Origin: Flavobacteriaceae bacterium | GTDB lineage: Bacteria; Bacteroidota; Bacteroidia; Flavobacteriales; Flavobacteriaceae | Direction: 5' to 3' | Length of the DNA stretch: 64,000 bases | NCBI GenBank assembly: GCA_002707025.1 | Contig: PALG01000020.1 | Location: 1-64,000 of the forward strand | In this document: positions 34,430 to 43,596 of the stretch, in pieces | Layout of the letters: every line of letters starts with the position of its first letter | Position numbering within the stretch: the first letter of the stretch is position 1 | The notes under the pieces: generated by a model | The model's input: only the letters and a program-made list of their open reading frames with translations | What the model was told of the DNA's origin: nothing | Databases searched by the model: none | Translations under genes and position numbers: made by a program

Positions 34430-35056
34430 ATGAAAGCACATACTAGAGAAACACAATCGACCATGACCCCAGACAAGGCCTTAAAGTTCTTGCAGGAAGG
34501 GAATGTTCGATTTCAAAATAATTTGAAAGCCAATCGAAACTTATTGGAACAAGTGAACGACACTGCCGAAGGCCAATTTCCTTTTGCGACTATTTTAAGC
34601 TGTATCGATTCGAGGGTTTCGGCCGAATTGGTTTTTGACCAAGGCCTTGGGGATATTTTCAGTATCCGCATTGCCGGTAATTTTGTGAACCAGGATATCC
34701 TAGGAAGCATGGAGTTTGCCTGTAAATTGGCCGGTACAAAGCTTATCGTGGTTTTGGGACATACCAGTTGTGGTGCGGTAAAAGGAGCTTGTGACCATGC
34801 CAGAATGGGGAACTTAACCGCACTTATCAATAAAATTGAGCCCGCAGTATATGCGGTAGAGGAACCACAAGAGAAAGAGAAAAGAAATTCTTCCAACCTC
34901 GAGTTTGTAGATGCAGTTTCTAAGAAGAACGTAGAAATGACCCTGGACAATATTCGAAGCCAAAGCGTCATTTTAAAGGAGATGGAGGAAAAAGGAGAGA
35001 TTAAAATTGTGGGCGCTATGTACGATATTAGCTCGGGTGGCGTTGATTTTTATTAA
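34430..35056 (+). CDS. Beta-class carbonic anhydrase
   Basis: 208 residues. Zinc ligands C58, H111 and C114 (SCIDSRV with D60/R62; LGHTSCGAVKGA), normal for the beta class. Interconverts CO2 and bicarbonate in the cytoplasm. The start lies 1 nt after the SulP stop; together they form a bicarbonate-supply operon. A C-terminal extension (from about res 145) has no distinct motif. Confidence 0.95.
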   Translation: MKAHTRETQSTMTPDKALKFLQEGNVRFQNNLKANRNLLEQVNDTAEGQFPFATILSCIDSRVSAELVFDQGLGDIFSIRIAGNFVNQDILGSMEFACKLAGTKLIVVLGHTSCGAVKGACDHARMGNLTALINKIEPAVYAVEEPQEKEKRNSSNLEFVDAVSKKNVEMTLDNIRSQSVILKEMEEKGEIKIVGAMYDISSGGVDFY

Positions 35057-35078
35057 TCCCTCATTGCGGAGTCATTTT

Positions 35079-35109
35079 AAAAGGGGCCTTTACTAAAGGG
35101 CCTTTTTTT
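35079..35109 (+). terminator. Probable terminator after carbonic anhydrase
   Basis: AAAAGGGGCCTTT-ACT-AAAGGGCCTTT with a single-base bulge, then T-run. Imperfect but well placed, 23 nt after the stop. Confidence 0.6.
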
Positions 35110-35162
35110 CATTATTGCTTCTGAAAAATTTAGGTTACATTTACAGTTCAAAATACTTTACC

Positions 35163-36038
35163 ATGAAAAAATACCATTTTTTGACCCTGAAACTGATCCT
35201 TTTAATGATATTGGCTTCAGTAACGGTCCAAGCACAGGAAACCTATGGAGGGGCTACCTTATACACGGTTCGTGATTTAATGAATGAAAATCCTAAGGAA
35301 ACCCTTCAGGAAGTCGCCAATATTGGTTATAAATATATTGAAGCAACGGGTTACAACGAAGGAAAGTTCTACGGAATGGAGCCTTCAGAGTTCAAGGAAT
35401 ATCTTACCTCCATTGGATTGGTGCCTGTGAGTTCGCACTTCGCCATGGTAACTTTGGATAATGCCGATCAGCTTATTGCAGATGCCAAGGCTGCCGGTTT
35501 TCAGTATTTTGTGATTCCAATCCCACCTATGGGACATTTTACTTTCGATCAGGAAACCATGACCATGGGCATGTCTGAAGATGTGGAATGGCTTACGGAA
35601 GTGTTCAATACCATCGGCAAAAAATGTAAAGATGCAGGTCTGGAATTACTCTATCACAACCATAATTTCGAATTTGTGGAAAATAGCAAAGGTGTGGTTC
35701 CTATGGATTATTTCCTTGAAAATACAAGCGCTGATACTGTAAACTTCCAATTGGACTTGTACTGGATTACCGCTGCGGGGAAGGATCCTGTAGCGTATTT
35801 TGAGAAGTATCCTGGTCGTTTCAAAATGTGGCATGTAAAGGATATGGATAAAGAAGGAAAGTTTGCACCCGTAGGTGAAGGAACGATCGACTTCGGAAGA
35901 ATTCTAGAAAAGAAGGAGGTTTCCGGATTAAAATACTACATTGTAGAACAAGACATGACTTGGGAATTAAATCCTTTGGAAGCGATCAAGATTAGCCATA
36001 AAGGATTGAAAAAATTTGGATTCGATAAATTTCAATAA
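35163..36038 (+). CDS. Secreted sugar phosphate isomerase/epimerase-like TIM barrel
   Basis: 291 residues: N-terminal signal (KLILLMILASVTVQAQ) then an AP-endonuclease-2/xylose-isomerase-like barrel: YTVRDLMNENPKETLQEVANIGYKYIEATGY, LLYHNHNFEF, DLYWITAAGKDP, MWHVKDMD, YYIVEQDM. Metal ligands (Glu, Asp, His, Glu) are conserved. Periplasmic location is unusual for a sugar phosphate enzyme but frequent in Bacteroidota. Start at MKK (35163) excludes an upstream Ile-rich extension. Confidence 0.9.
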   Translation: MKKYHFLTLKLILLMILASVTVQAQETYGGATLYTVRDLMNENPKETLQEVANIGYKYIEATGYNEGKFYGMEPSEFKEYLTSIGLVPVSSHFAMVTLDNADQLIADAKAAGFQYFVIPIPPMGHFTFDQETMTMGMSEDVEWLTEVFNTIGKKCKDAGLELLYHNHNFEFVENSKGVVPMDYFLENTSADTVNFQLDLYWITAAGKDPVAYFEKYPGRFKMWHVKDMDKEGKFAPVGEGTIDFGRILEKKEVSGLKYYIVEQDMTWELNPLEAIKISHKGLKKFGFDKFQ

Positions 36039-36047
36039 ACCATAATT

Positions 36048-36281
36048 ATGAAATACATACTTTTAATTTTTGCAGTAGCAACTTTTAGCCTTACCAGCTG
36101 TAAGGACGGTGCTAAAAACGAAGTGGAAACCAACACCGAAGAAGTAGCAATGACCCACTATCAATGCCCTATGAAATGTGAAGGGGACAAGACCTATACC
36201 GATAAAGATGCCAAATGCGGTGTCTGCGGAATGGCCCTTAAGGAAGTTAAAACCGAAAGCGAATCCGATCATTCCCACTAA
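36048..36281 (+). CDS. Heavy-metal-binding-domain lipoprotein
   Basis: 77 residues: signal with SCK lipobox, then a short HMBD domain (HYQCPMKCEGDKTYTDKDAKCGVCGMALKEV) carrying CPM and CGVCGM cysteines, and a His-rich tail (SDHSH). Often attached to copper efflux systems; here an orphan. 9 nt behind the TIM-barrel gene, so perhaps cotranscribed. Confidence 0.88.
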   Translation: MKYILLIFAVATFSLTSCKDGAKNEVETNTEEVAMTHYQCPMKCEGDKTYTDKDAKCGVCGMALKEVKTESESDHSH

Positions 36282-36285
36282 GCAT

Positions 36286-36312
36286 AAAACCTCTTGAAAA
36301 AGAGGTTTTTTT
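36286..36312 (+). terminator. Terminator after HMBD gene
   Basis: AAAACCTCTT-GAAA-AAGAGGTTTT (36286-36295 / 36300-36309) plus T-run. Confidence 0.9.
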
Positions 36313-36387
36313 AGTATAAAAAGTTAAAAGAAGGGACTAGGGCTACTTCCTATTTTGCTTATCATTATATTTGAATTTACCCATACC

Positions 36388-37563
36388 ATGATTTCTGTAG
36401 CGAAAGCCCTAGCCATACTTAAAGCCAAAGTTACTCCCGGAACTACTTCAGAGCGGATTCCCGTTGAAGACTCCTTGGGACGTATTTTATTTGAAGCTAT
36501 TTTAGCTCCCATACCCTTACCACCCTTTCGGCAATCGGTTATGGATGGATATGCCCTTCACCTTCATGATTCATTGGAATATACGGTGGTTGGAGAGGTG
36601 AAAACAGGCGATTCCCATCCGTATGTGCTTCAACCAGGTGAGGCAGTTCGTATTTTTACAGGAGCTTGGGTACCCGATACGGCCAATGCCGTAATGATGC
36701 AGGAAAAAGTAAACGTTCAGGAAAACATGATTGTTCTTTCTGAAAACCCTTCCGAAGGAAATCAAATTCGCGAGATTGGTCAGCAAATTAAAAAAGGAGC
36801 TTTAGCCCTTTCCAAAGGAATGACTCTAAACCCTTCTGCAATAGGACTCTTAAAAAGCTTTGGAATAACTGAAGTTTCGGTAACCAAAACCCCTAAGGTT
36901 TCTATTTTGGTTACGGGAAATGAGTTGGTGTCTGCAGGAAACGCCCTTCCGCCCGGAAAAATTTATGAAAGCAATAGTACCCTCATGGCTGCAGCACTTC
37001 AACAAAAAGGTATGCAACCACACAAAATACGCCAAGTTCCGGATAGCATTGAGGCTACTAAAGCCGCTTTAGCCGAGTTGCTGGAAACTTCAGATGTCAT
37101 ACTTGTTTCCGGTGGAATATCGGTAGGGGACTATGATTTTGTGGGAAAAGCTTTGACCCATTTGGGGGTACAGGAACATTTCTACAAAGTCGCCCAGAAA
37201 CCTGGAAAACCCTTGTATTTTGGTTCTAAAGACCAAACGTATGTATTGGGACTACCTGGAAACCCAGCATCTACACTCACGTGCCTGTATGTATATGGGT
37301 ATTCCTTAATTGACCAATTGTGTGGAAGGAATCAGCCAGGGTTGACCTCTTTGGAACTTCCCACAGCCATGGAAATTAAAAATCCTTTTGGCCGTGCCTT
37401 ATTTTTAAAAGCCCTTGTCGAGGGAAATCGGGTAACTGAATTAACCCAGCAAAATTCTTCCATGGTATTGAGTTTTACCGAAGCCAATGCCCTCATTTAT
37501 ATTCCTGAAAATTGTACCAAAGTAACTTCTGGAAGTCTTGTAAAAATCTATTTATTACCTTGA
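36388..37563 (+). CDS. moeA: Molybdopterin molybdotransferase MoeA
   Basis: 391 residues. Inserts molybdate into adenylated molybdopterin. Sequence: MISVAKALAILKAKV start; PFRQSVMDGYALH; GAWVPDTANAVMMQE; SILVTGNELVSAG; VSGGISVGDYDFV; PGKPLYFGS; GLPGNPASTLTCLYVY (catalytic loop). Start at 36388 favoured by homology. A TATATTTG box lies just upstream (36366-36373). First gene of a seven-gene plus-strand Moco unit. Confidence 0.95.
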   Translation: MISVAKALAILKAKVTPGTTSERIPVEDSLGRILFEAILAPIPLPPFRQSVMDGYALHLHDSLEYTVVGEVKTGDSHPYVLQPGEAVRIFTGAWVPDTANAVMMQEKVNVQENMIVLSENPSEGNQIREIGQQIKKGALALSKGMTLNPSAIGLLKSFGITEVSVTKTPKVSILVTGNELVSAGNALPPGKIYESNSTLMAAALQQKGMQPHKIRQVPDSIEATKAALAELLETSDVILVSGGISVGDYDFVGKALTHLGVQEHFYKVAQKPGKPLYFGSKDQTYVLGLPGNPASTLTCLYVYGYSLIDQLCGRNQPGLTSLELPTAMEIKNPFGRALFLKALVEGNRVTELTQQNSSMVLSFTEANALIYIPENCTKVTSGSLVKIYLLP

Positions 37564-37573
37564 TTTTTTTAGT

Positions 37574-38317
37574 ATGGGACTAGAAACAGGAACTTTGCTT
37601 ATTTTTTTAGGGGTTTTACCCATCGTTTCATTTCTATATGCCAGTGTAGGTCATGGTGGGGCGAGTGGATACCTCGCTTTGATGGCACTTTTTGCTTTTC
37701 CGAACGATATGATGAAGCAAACGGCACTTTTATTAAACCTTTTTGTAGCAGGAATCTCCTTTTATTACTATTACAAGGCAGGCCATTTTAAATTATCTTT
37801 ATTTGTTCCATTTGCCATAGGCTCCATACCTGCTGCGTTTCTAGGGGGCACTTTAAGTTTGGAACCTAGCCTCTATAAAAAAGTATTGGGGGTATTACTG
37901 TTGTTTGCTATTGCCAGAATGTTGTGGAAAGGGGAGGTCAAAGATGCTGAAGTAAAAAAAGTGAAAATCTATCAAGGATTGCTGGTGGGAGTTGCCGTCG
38001 GATTTTTTTCGGGATTGATAGGAATTGGTGGCGGAATTATTTTAACGCCCTTGATACTTTTACTACATTGGGGAAACATGAAAGAAGCGGCGGCAGTTTC
38101 GGCCCTCTTTATTTGGGTAAATTCGGCCTCCGGACTTTTAGGCCAGTTTAGCACGGGTGTCACGCTGGAGCCTTTTGCGGCAGTCATGGTTTTGGTGGCA
38201 GTAGTAGGGGGAATGGCCGGTAGCTATCTAGGCAGTAAAAAATGGACGCCCCAATTTTTGGAGTATTTTTTGGCTCTGGTTTTAACCACGGCTTCTTTAA
38301 AACTTTTGTTTTTTTAA
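37574..38317 (+). CDS. TauE/SafE-family sulfite/anion exporter
   Basis: 247 residues, about eight helices: SFLYASVGHGGASGYLALMALF and VGFFSGLIGIGGGIILTPLILLLHWGNMKEAAAVSALFIW repeat-type motif. Family members move sulfite, sulfonates or sulfoacetate. Placed between moeA and moaD with no terminator, suggesting linkage to the sulfur side of cofactor synthesis or to its enzyme product; speculative. Confidence 0.88.
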   Translation: MGLETGTLLIFLGVLPIVSFLYASVGHGGASGYLALMALFAFPNDMMKQTALLLNLFVAGISFYYYYKAGHFKLSLFVPFAIGSIPAAFLGGTLSLEPSLYKKVLGVLLLFAIARMLWKGEVKDAEVKKVKIYQGLLVGVAVGFFSGLIGIGGGIILTPLILLLHWGNMKEAAAVSALFIWVNSASGLLGQFSTGVTLEPFAAVMVLVAVVGGMAGSYLGSKKWTPQFLEYFLALVLTTASLKLLFF

Positions 38318-38319
38318 AA

Positions 38320-38553
38320 ATGAAAATTACAGTAACCTATTACGGACAACTCACGGAGATTACGGGAACGGCTTCGGAAACCATTGAAGTAGACGGGAAT
38401 TCCGCATCAGGGATTCGGGAACTTTTAAATAATCACTATCCAAAAATGAAAGCTATTCCGTATCAATTAGCGCAAAATAATGCGCTTCTTACTGAAGAAA
38501 CCGTGCTTACCCATCAAAATATAGAAGTATTTCCCCCTTTTTCCGGTGGCTGA
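38320..38553 (+). CDS. moaD: Molybdopterin synthase sulfur carrier MoaD
   Basis: 77 residues, beta-grasp ubiquitin-like fold ending in the obligatory double glycine (FPPFSGG), which receives the thiocarboxylate. Start at ATG 38320, 2 nt after the tauE stop, with homology beginning at MKITVTYYGQL. Its TGA overlaps the moeB ATG by one base (TGATG). Confidence 0.93.
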   Translation: MKITVTYYGQLTEITGTASETIEVDGNSASGIRELLNNHYPKMKAIPYQLAQNNALLTEETVLTHQNIEVFPPFSGG

Positions 38554-39638
38554 TGAACGAAAGATACCAAAGACATATCCAACTTGCTGAAATTGGTCTC
38601 GAAGGCCAGAAAAAGCTGTCCCAAGCCCGTATATTGGTAGTGGGTGCCGGTGGCTTGGGATGTCCCATTCTTCAGTATTTGGCAGCTTCAGGGGTGGGGC
38701 ATATAGGGATCGTGGATTTTGATGTGGTTTCCTTGTCCAATTTACACCGTCAAATTTTATATACCGATGCTGACATTGGAAAGAATAAGGCGCTTTGCGC
38801 CCAAAAGAAGCTTCAGGGGATGAATCCAGCGGTTTCCGTAAAAGCGTATCCATTCCGATTGACCCTTGAAAACTATCGGGAAATCCTTTCAGATTATGAG
38901 GTAATTATGGATGGAACCGATAATTTTCAAACGCGTTATTTAATTAGTGATGCTTGTGTTTTACTGAATAAACCCATGGTTTTTGGGGCCTTGTACAAAT
39001 TTGAAGGGCAGGTTTCGGTTTTTAATTACCAGAATGGGCCTACCTATCGATGCTTGTTTCCGAAGCCTCCCAAAGCGGGAGAGGTGCCCAATTGTAACGA
39101 AATAGGGGTTTTAGGGTTGCTCCCCGGAATTATAGGGATGTTTCAGGCCATGGAAGCCCTAAAAATAATACTGAACCTAGGAAGTATTCTAAATGGAAAA
39201 ATACTGTATTACAATGTATTGGAACATCGGCAACAACTTCTTTCTTTCCAACGAAATGAAAAGGAAATTCAGAAAATAATAGAGGCAGGGACGCCTGAAG
39301 TACTAGAGGATGCTCCTTGTGAAACTCCTATCCTATCCCTTCAGCAAATCAACTCCCCTAAAGACTATATCTGGATTGATGTAAGGGAAGTAGGAGAATC
39401 TCCAAAAATAACCGCTCCATTTCCACTAATTCATGTACCTTTAAGTGAAAGGGAAAAATTCGCTAGCCTTCAGAAAGAAACACGGCCCAAAATCTTTTTT
39501 TGTCAGTCGGGTGTTCGGAGTCAGACAGCGGTTCAAGTAGCACAATCATACGGAATCACCCAATGTTATAGCCTTCAGGAAGGGGCAGAAACAATACGCT
39601 ATTGGATAAAAAAACACTATGAAAGAGAAGCAGATTAA
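38553..39638 (+). CDS. moeB: MoeB/ThiF-type E1-like adenylyltransferase with rhodanese domain
   Basis: 361 residues. N-terminal E1-like domain with GAGGLGCPI (res 31-39), LHRQILYT, MDGTDNFQTRYL; paired cysteines near CLFPKPPKAGEVPNC may bind zinc. C-terminal rhodanese (from about res 265; FFCQSGVRSQTAVQVAQ with active Cys) as in MoeBR/MOCS3-type proteins. It activates and sulfurates MoaD. Overlaps moaE by 20 nt. Confidence 0.93.
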   Translation: MNERYQRHIQLAEIGLEGQKKLSQARILVVGAGGLGCPILQYLAASGVGHIGIVDFDVVSLSNLHRQILYTDADIGKNKALCAQKKLQGMNPAVSVKAYPFRLTLENYREILSDYEVIMDGTDNFQTRYLISDACVLLNKPMVFGALYKFEGQVSVFNYQNGPTYRCLFPKPPKAGEVPNCNEIGVLGLLPGIIGMFQAMEALKIILNLGSILNGKILYYNVLEHRQQLLSFQRNEKEIQKIIEAGTPEVLEDAPCETPILSLQQINSPKDYIWIDVREVGESPKITAPFPLIHVPLSEREKFASLQKETRPKIFFCQSGVRSQTAVQVAQSYGITQCYSLQEGAETIRYWIKKHYEREAD

Positions 39639-40062
39639 AAACATCTTTAAACAAGGGGCCATTCCGCCTTCTTTTATTGCGGAATCCATCGAGAAGCACC
39701 AATCCAAAACGGGAATCGGGGCGCATGATATTTTTATGGGCCAAGTGCGTGCCGATGAAGTGAATGGGAAGACCGTTACGGCTATCGAATTTACGGCCCA
39801 AGAGGAAATGGCCAATCAGGTTTGTCATGAGATCAAGGAACGGGTATTTGAAAAGTTTCCCATTCATTGTTTGCATATTCACCATAGTTTGGGAACGGTG
39901 AAGGCAGGGGAGCTGTGTATTTTCGTATTTGTATCTGCCGCCCATAGAACCACGGTTTTTGAAGCGCTCCCTTACTTGGTCAACGAAATTAAAGCTAAGG
40001 TACCTATCTTCGGAAAGGAACTCTTTGAAGATGCTTCTTATCAATGGAAAATCAATAACTAA
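39619..40062 (+). CDS. moaE: Molybdopterin synthase catalytic subunit MoaE
   Basis: 147 residues: GAHDIFMGQVRADEVNGKTVTAIEFTAQEEMA start, HIHHSLGTVKAGELCIFVFVSAAHRTTVFEAL and KAKVPIFGKELFED with the catalytic Lys region. Adds two dithiolene sulfurs to cPMP with MoaD. Start overlaps the end of moeB. Confidence 0.95.
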   Translation: MKEKQIKNIFKQGAIPPSFIAESIEKHQSKTGIGAHDIFMGQVRADEVNGKTVTAIEFTAQEEMANQVCHEIKERVFEKFPIHCLHIHHSLGTVKAGELCIFVFVSAAHRTTVFEALPYLVNEIKAKVPIFGKELFEDASYQWKINN

Positions 40063-40064
40063 GT

Positions 40065-40970
40065 ATGGTAGATATTACCCACAAACAGCACACACTAAGA
40101 ACGGCAGTTGCGCAAGCGGTTGTTAAGGTAAGTCACGTTCAAACCATTGAGGCGATTAAAAATGGTCAAGTCCCAAAAGGCAATGTTTTTGAAATGAGCC
40201 GTGCTGCGGGATTATTGGGCATTAAAAAAACGCCCGAGCTGCTTCCCGATTGCCATCCGCTTCCTATTGAATATGCCCATATAGCGTATGAGATCAACGG
40301 ATTGGAAATTACTGTTCTCATGACGGTGAAAACCATTTATAAAACAGGTGTAGAAGTAGAAGCGATGCATGGAGCCAGTATTGTGGCCCTCAATCTATAC
40401 GATATGCTGAAGCCTATCGATAAGGGAGTGGAGATTCATCATATCAAATTACTTCAAAAACAAGGAGGGAAGTCGGATGTAAAGAACTTACCTAAAGGAA
40501 TTAAGGCCTATGTGGTGGTGTGTTCCGATACGGTATCGAAAGGGGAAAAGGAAGACAAAGCGGGAAAGAATGTGATGGAGCTCCTTAAAAATTGGAATGT
40601 GACCACAGCGCAATACGACGTCATCCCCGACGAAACTTCCGCAATACGAAACTGGGTTGAAAAAGGAACCAAGGAAGAAATCCCTTTGATTATTTTTATT
40701 GGAGGAACCGGACTCTCACCGCGGGATATGACTCCAGAAGCGTTGCGTCCTTTATTGGAGCGACCCATTCCTGGAGTGGAAGAGGCCATGCGAAGCTTTG
40801 GGCAAAACCGGACACCGTATGCCATGCTTTCCAGAAGTGTAGCGGGAATGATAGGCGATTCTCTTATTTTGGCACTGCCCGGATCCACCAAAGGCTCTGA
40901 AGAATGCCTTCAAGCCATTTTTCCAGCAGTATTACATGTATTCGATATTGTGAAGGGAGCAAAGCATTAA
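40065..40970 (+). CDS. moaCB: Bifunctional MoaC-MoaB fusion
   Basis: 301 residues. Residues ~1-150 are MoaC (KVSHVQTIEAIKNGQVPKGNVFEMSRAAGLLGIKKTPELLPDCHPL; VEVEAMHGASIVALNLYDMLKPIDKG), making cPMP after MoaA. Residues ~155-301 are MoaB/MogA (VVCSDTVSKGEKEDKAGK; FIGGTGLSPRDMTPEALRPLLERPIPGVEEAM), a molybdopterin adenylyltransferase domain. A fusion is known in Bacteroidota and some others. Downstream of moaE by 2 nt. Confidence 0.94.
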   Translation: MVDITHKQHTLRTAVAQAVVKVSHVQTIEAIKNGQVPKGNVFEMSRAAGLLGIKKTPELLPDCHPLPIEYAHIAYEINGLEITVLMTVKTIYKTGVEVEAMHGASIVALNLYDMLKPIDKGVEIHHIKLLQKQGGKSDVKNLPKGIKAYVVVCSDTVSKGEKEDKAGKNVMELLKNWNVTTAQYDVIPDETSAIRNWVEKGTKEEIPLIIFIGGTGLSPRDMTPEALRPLLERPIPGVEEAMRSFGQNRTPYAMLSRSVAGMIGDSLILALPGSTKGSEECLQAIFPAVLHVFDIVKGAKH

Positions 40971-40971
40971 G

Positions 40972-41979
40972 ATGAAGGAAACCTCGAAACATATCACCGA
41001 TTCCCATGGGAGAACACATACCTATTTGCGTATTTCCCTCACAGAACGTTGCAATTTGAGGTGTACCTATTGCATGCCCGAAGAAGGCGTGCCGCTCACA
41101 CCCAAAGCGCATCTTATGAATGCCCAAGAGGTTTTCGAAATTGCCAAAATTTTTGTGGATCAAGGAGTGACCAAAATCCGGCTTACCGGTGGAGAGCCCT
41201 TATTACGAAAGGATTTTCCAGAAATTTTGAGTCGGTTGGCTACCCTTCCGGTCACCCTTTCCATTACGACTAACGGTATTAGCATTGATCGGCACTTTGA
41301 CTTACTTAAAACACACGGTGTAAAAACCATCAACCTAAGCCTGGACACCTTAAATGCTGAAAAATTCAAGAAAATTACGTTTCGGGATTATTTTGCGGAA
41401 GTGTATCGCAATATTTTCAAACTTTTGGAAGCAGGTTTCCGGTTGAAAATCAATGCCGTACTTATGAAGGGAGTAAACGACGATGAGATTATGGATTTCA
41501 TACAACTCTCCGAAAAATACCCGCTTATTGTTCGGTTTATTGAATTTATGCCTTTCGATGGAAACCAATGGAACCGCCAAAAAACGGTTTCGTATCAGGA
41601 AATTTTACAGCAGGTAAACGCCCACTACGGTGAAGGGAAAGTGCTACGGTTGAAGGATGCGCCTCATGACACCACCCGTAATTTTAAAATTGAGGGATTT
41701 AAGGGAAGCTTCGGTATTATTAGTACGGTAACCAATCCTTTTTGTGATACCTGCAATCGTATACGGCTTACCTCAAACGGACGCTTGAAAAACTGTTTGT
41801 TTTCTTCTTCGGAAACCGATGTATTGACACCCTTTCGGGAAGGGAAAGACATCCTGCCACTTATTCAGGAAAATGTGGGTTCTAAATTCGCCATGCGCGG
41901 TGGGTTGTCTGCTCCTGAAGATTTCAATAACCCTGAAGAACACACCAAAAACCGAAGCATGATCCGTATTGGGGGTTAG
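40972..41979 (+). CDS. moaA: GTP 3',8-cyclase MoaA (radical SAM)
   Basis: 335 residues. Radical SAM cluster CNLRCTYC (C27, C31, C34) near the N-terminus; second cluster cysteines in NPFCDTCNRIRLTSNGRLKNCLF; GG tail (IRIGG) as needed for C-terminal insertion into the active site. First step of Moco synthesis from GTP. Starts 1 nt after moaCB and converges on mocA-like with a 4-nt overlap. Confidence 0.96.
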   Translation: MKETSKHITDSHGRTHTYLRISLTERCNLRCTYCMPEEGVPLTPKAHLMNAQEVFEIAKIFVDQGVTKIRLTGGEPLLRKDFPEILSRLATLPVTLSITTNGISIDRHFDLLKTHGVKTINLSLDTLNAEKFKKITFRDYFAEVYRNIFKLLEAGFRLKINAVLMKGVNDDEIMDFIQLSEKYPLIVRFIEFMPFDGNQWNRQKTVSYQEILQQVNAHYGEGKVLRLKDAPHDTTRNFKIEGFKGSFGIISTVTNPFCDTCNRIRLTSNGRLKNCLFSSSETDVLTPFREGKDILPLIQENVGSKFAMRGGLSAPEDFNNPEEHTKNRSMIRIGG

Positions 41980-42572
41980 TGATCCTTCCGAAGCTTTCGA
42001 TAGGCTTCAGGGGTATCCATATCTGCTAAGCTGGTCTTGCACAAAATGGCCTGTACTTTTTCTTTTTGTGAGGTAATTATTTTCATAGCGCCTTCATCCC
42101 CTTCCAGTTGTTGTAATTTTGAAAACTCCTTCTTTCCGAAGAGCACTGGCGGACTCCAATATCCTTCTTTAGATTCGGATACAATAATAGTTTCTTTATT
42201 TGTAAGAAAATGATTGATTAGACGCAGGTAATGTGCAGAAGTAATAAAAGGCTGATCTACCAAAGCAATAAGAATGCCTTCTACGGAAGGGCTTTGGGAA
42301 AGGATTTCTGAAACGCCAAAGGCAATGGAATGGCCCATACCTTTGCTCCAATCTTTATTTTCACAGATACACAGCTCTTTTTTATGAGTAATAACTTTGG
42401 AAATTTCTTCAGCATTGGCTCCTAAAACCACATAAAGCGGTAGCTGAAGCAGTCGTAAGCTATTGATTTGATGCTCAATTAAATGGGTTTCCCCCCAAGG
42501 CAATAATTGTTTGGGGCTTCCCATACGTTTCGAGGCTCCCGCGGCGAGTAGTAAAATGGCCAGGTTACTCAT
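41976..42572 (-). CDS. mocA: MocA/MobA-like nucleotidyltransferase (molybdopterin cytidylyl/guanylyltransferase)
   Basis: 198 residues, Rossmann NTP transferase: LLAAGASKRMGSPKQLLPWGE (N-terminal signature with Lys), LYVVLGANAEEI, LVDQPFITSAHYL. Proximity to xdhC and a molybdo-hydroxylase favours CTP (MCD cofactor; MocA) over GTP. ATG overlaps the xdhC stop by ~8 nt. Confidence 0.88.
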   Translation of the reverse strand: MSNLAILLLAAGASKRMGSPKQLLPWGETHLIEHQINSLRLLQLPLYVVLGANAEEISKVITHKKELCICENKDWSKGMGHSIAFGVSEILSQSPSVEGILIALVDQPFITSAHYLRLINHFLTNKETIIVSESKEGYWSPPVLFGKKEFSKLQQLEGDEGAMKIITSQKEKVQAILCKTSLADMDTPEAYRKLRKDH

Positions 42573-43578
42573 GAATGGAGCCTTTTTTATTCCGTAGCGG
42601 TTGTGGGTTTACTTTTCTGAGGGTACTTAGTATCTCAGCGATAATGGATACGGCTATTTCCGAAGCACTTTCCGCACCAATGTCAATTCCGGCCGGACCA
42701 TGAATCTCTTCCAGAAAGTCAAATGGAACCTCGGGTTGTAGGTTCAGCAATTCTGAAAAAAGACGCTCCCGACGGTGTTTTGGGCCTAAAATACCTAGGT
42801 ATACAGGTTTTTTATGAATCAGCTGCAAGAGGTATTGCAAATCTTTATGTAAACTATGGGACATCAGCATCACAGCCGTTTGGTCGTCAATACCCGAAAC
42901 ATCTACCTCTTGAAAGAGTGGGGTAGCAAGACTTCGGGCGCCTTTAAAATAATCGATCGTTTTTTCTTCATCGGGTGGCGCAATTATATGGACGTCCCAG
43001 CCTACCTGTGTGGCCATTTGGCACAACTGAACTGCATCGTGTTCGGCACCAAAAATATACAACTGAAAAATAGGCAGGAAAGTTTGTGTGAAACATTGTA
43101 ATGCTTCGCTATTTGGTTCTGAAGGGCTAGGGGAGAGGGCATATTTCGTTCCCTCCAACATAATGAAAGTTCCCATCCCTTCATGAATCCCGGCTTCTTT
43201 CAGAAAGAGAGAATCGCAGGAAAACATCTTGCGTTCCGTAAAATGAGTCTGAAGGTTTTCATATAAACCCTCACTTATTTCCAAAGGTTCTACCAGCACA
43301 TACAATATTCCCTCACAGCCCAAACGGAAACGTCCATCATAGGTCATCACCTTAGGGGTTCCTTCCTTAAAGACGCTTTGGCTCTGCCGAAGCACTTCCT
43401 TTTCCACACAGCCCCCACTTACGGCTCCTTTCATCCGGCCCGATTGCGAGATTATCATACGTACGCCCGGTCTTCGATAGGAAGAACCTTCGAGGGCCAC
43501 CACGGTAGCCAAAACCACCATTTCATCCTTTTGCCAATGAAAGGCAGTTTCCATCAGGTCCCTAAACTCATGCGTCAT
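42565..43578 (-). CDS. xdhC: XdhC-family Moco maturation protein
   Basis: 337 residues. XdhC/CoxI N-terminal part (ATVVALEGSSYRRPGVRMIISQSGRMKGAVSGGCVEKEVL) and C-terminal NAD-binding-like part (YLGILGPKHRRERLFSELL; GPAGIDIGAESASEIAVSIIAEIL). It binds and sulfurates Moco for insertion into xanthine-dehydrogenase-type enzymes. Its upstream neighbour is the molybdenum subunit (18-nt gap). Confidence 0.93.
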   Translation of the reverse strand: MTHEFRDLMETAFHWQKDEMVVLATVVALEGSSYRRPGVRMIISQSGRMKGAVSGGCVEKEVLRQSQSVFKEGTPKVMTYDGRFRLGCEGILYVLVEPLEISEGLYENLQTHFTERKMFSCDSLFLKEAGIHEGMGTFIMLEGTKYALSPSPSEPNSEALQCFTQTFLPIFQLYIFGAEHDAVQLCQMATQVGWDVHIIAPPDEEKTIDYFKGARSLATPLFQEVDVSGIDDQTAVMLMSHSLHKDLQYLLQLIHKKPVYLGILGPKHRRERLFSELLNLQPEVPFDFLEEIHGPAGIDIGAESASEIAVSIIAEILSTLRKVNPQPLRNKKGSIHE

Positions 43579-43596
43579 AAAATAGCTTGCCTCGTT

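Noticed and set aside
41976..41979. Overlap of convergent moaA and mocA stops as a special signal
   Set aside because: Four-base stop overlaps are common here (also yqgE, recQ, hydrolase genes) and reflect compaction only.
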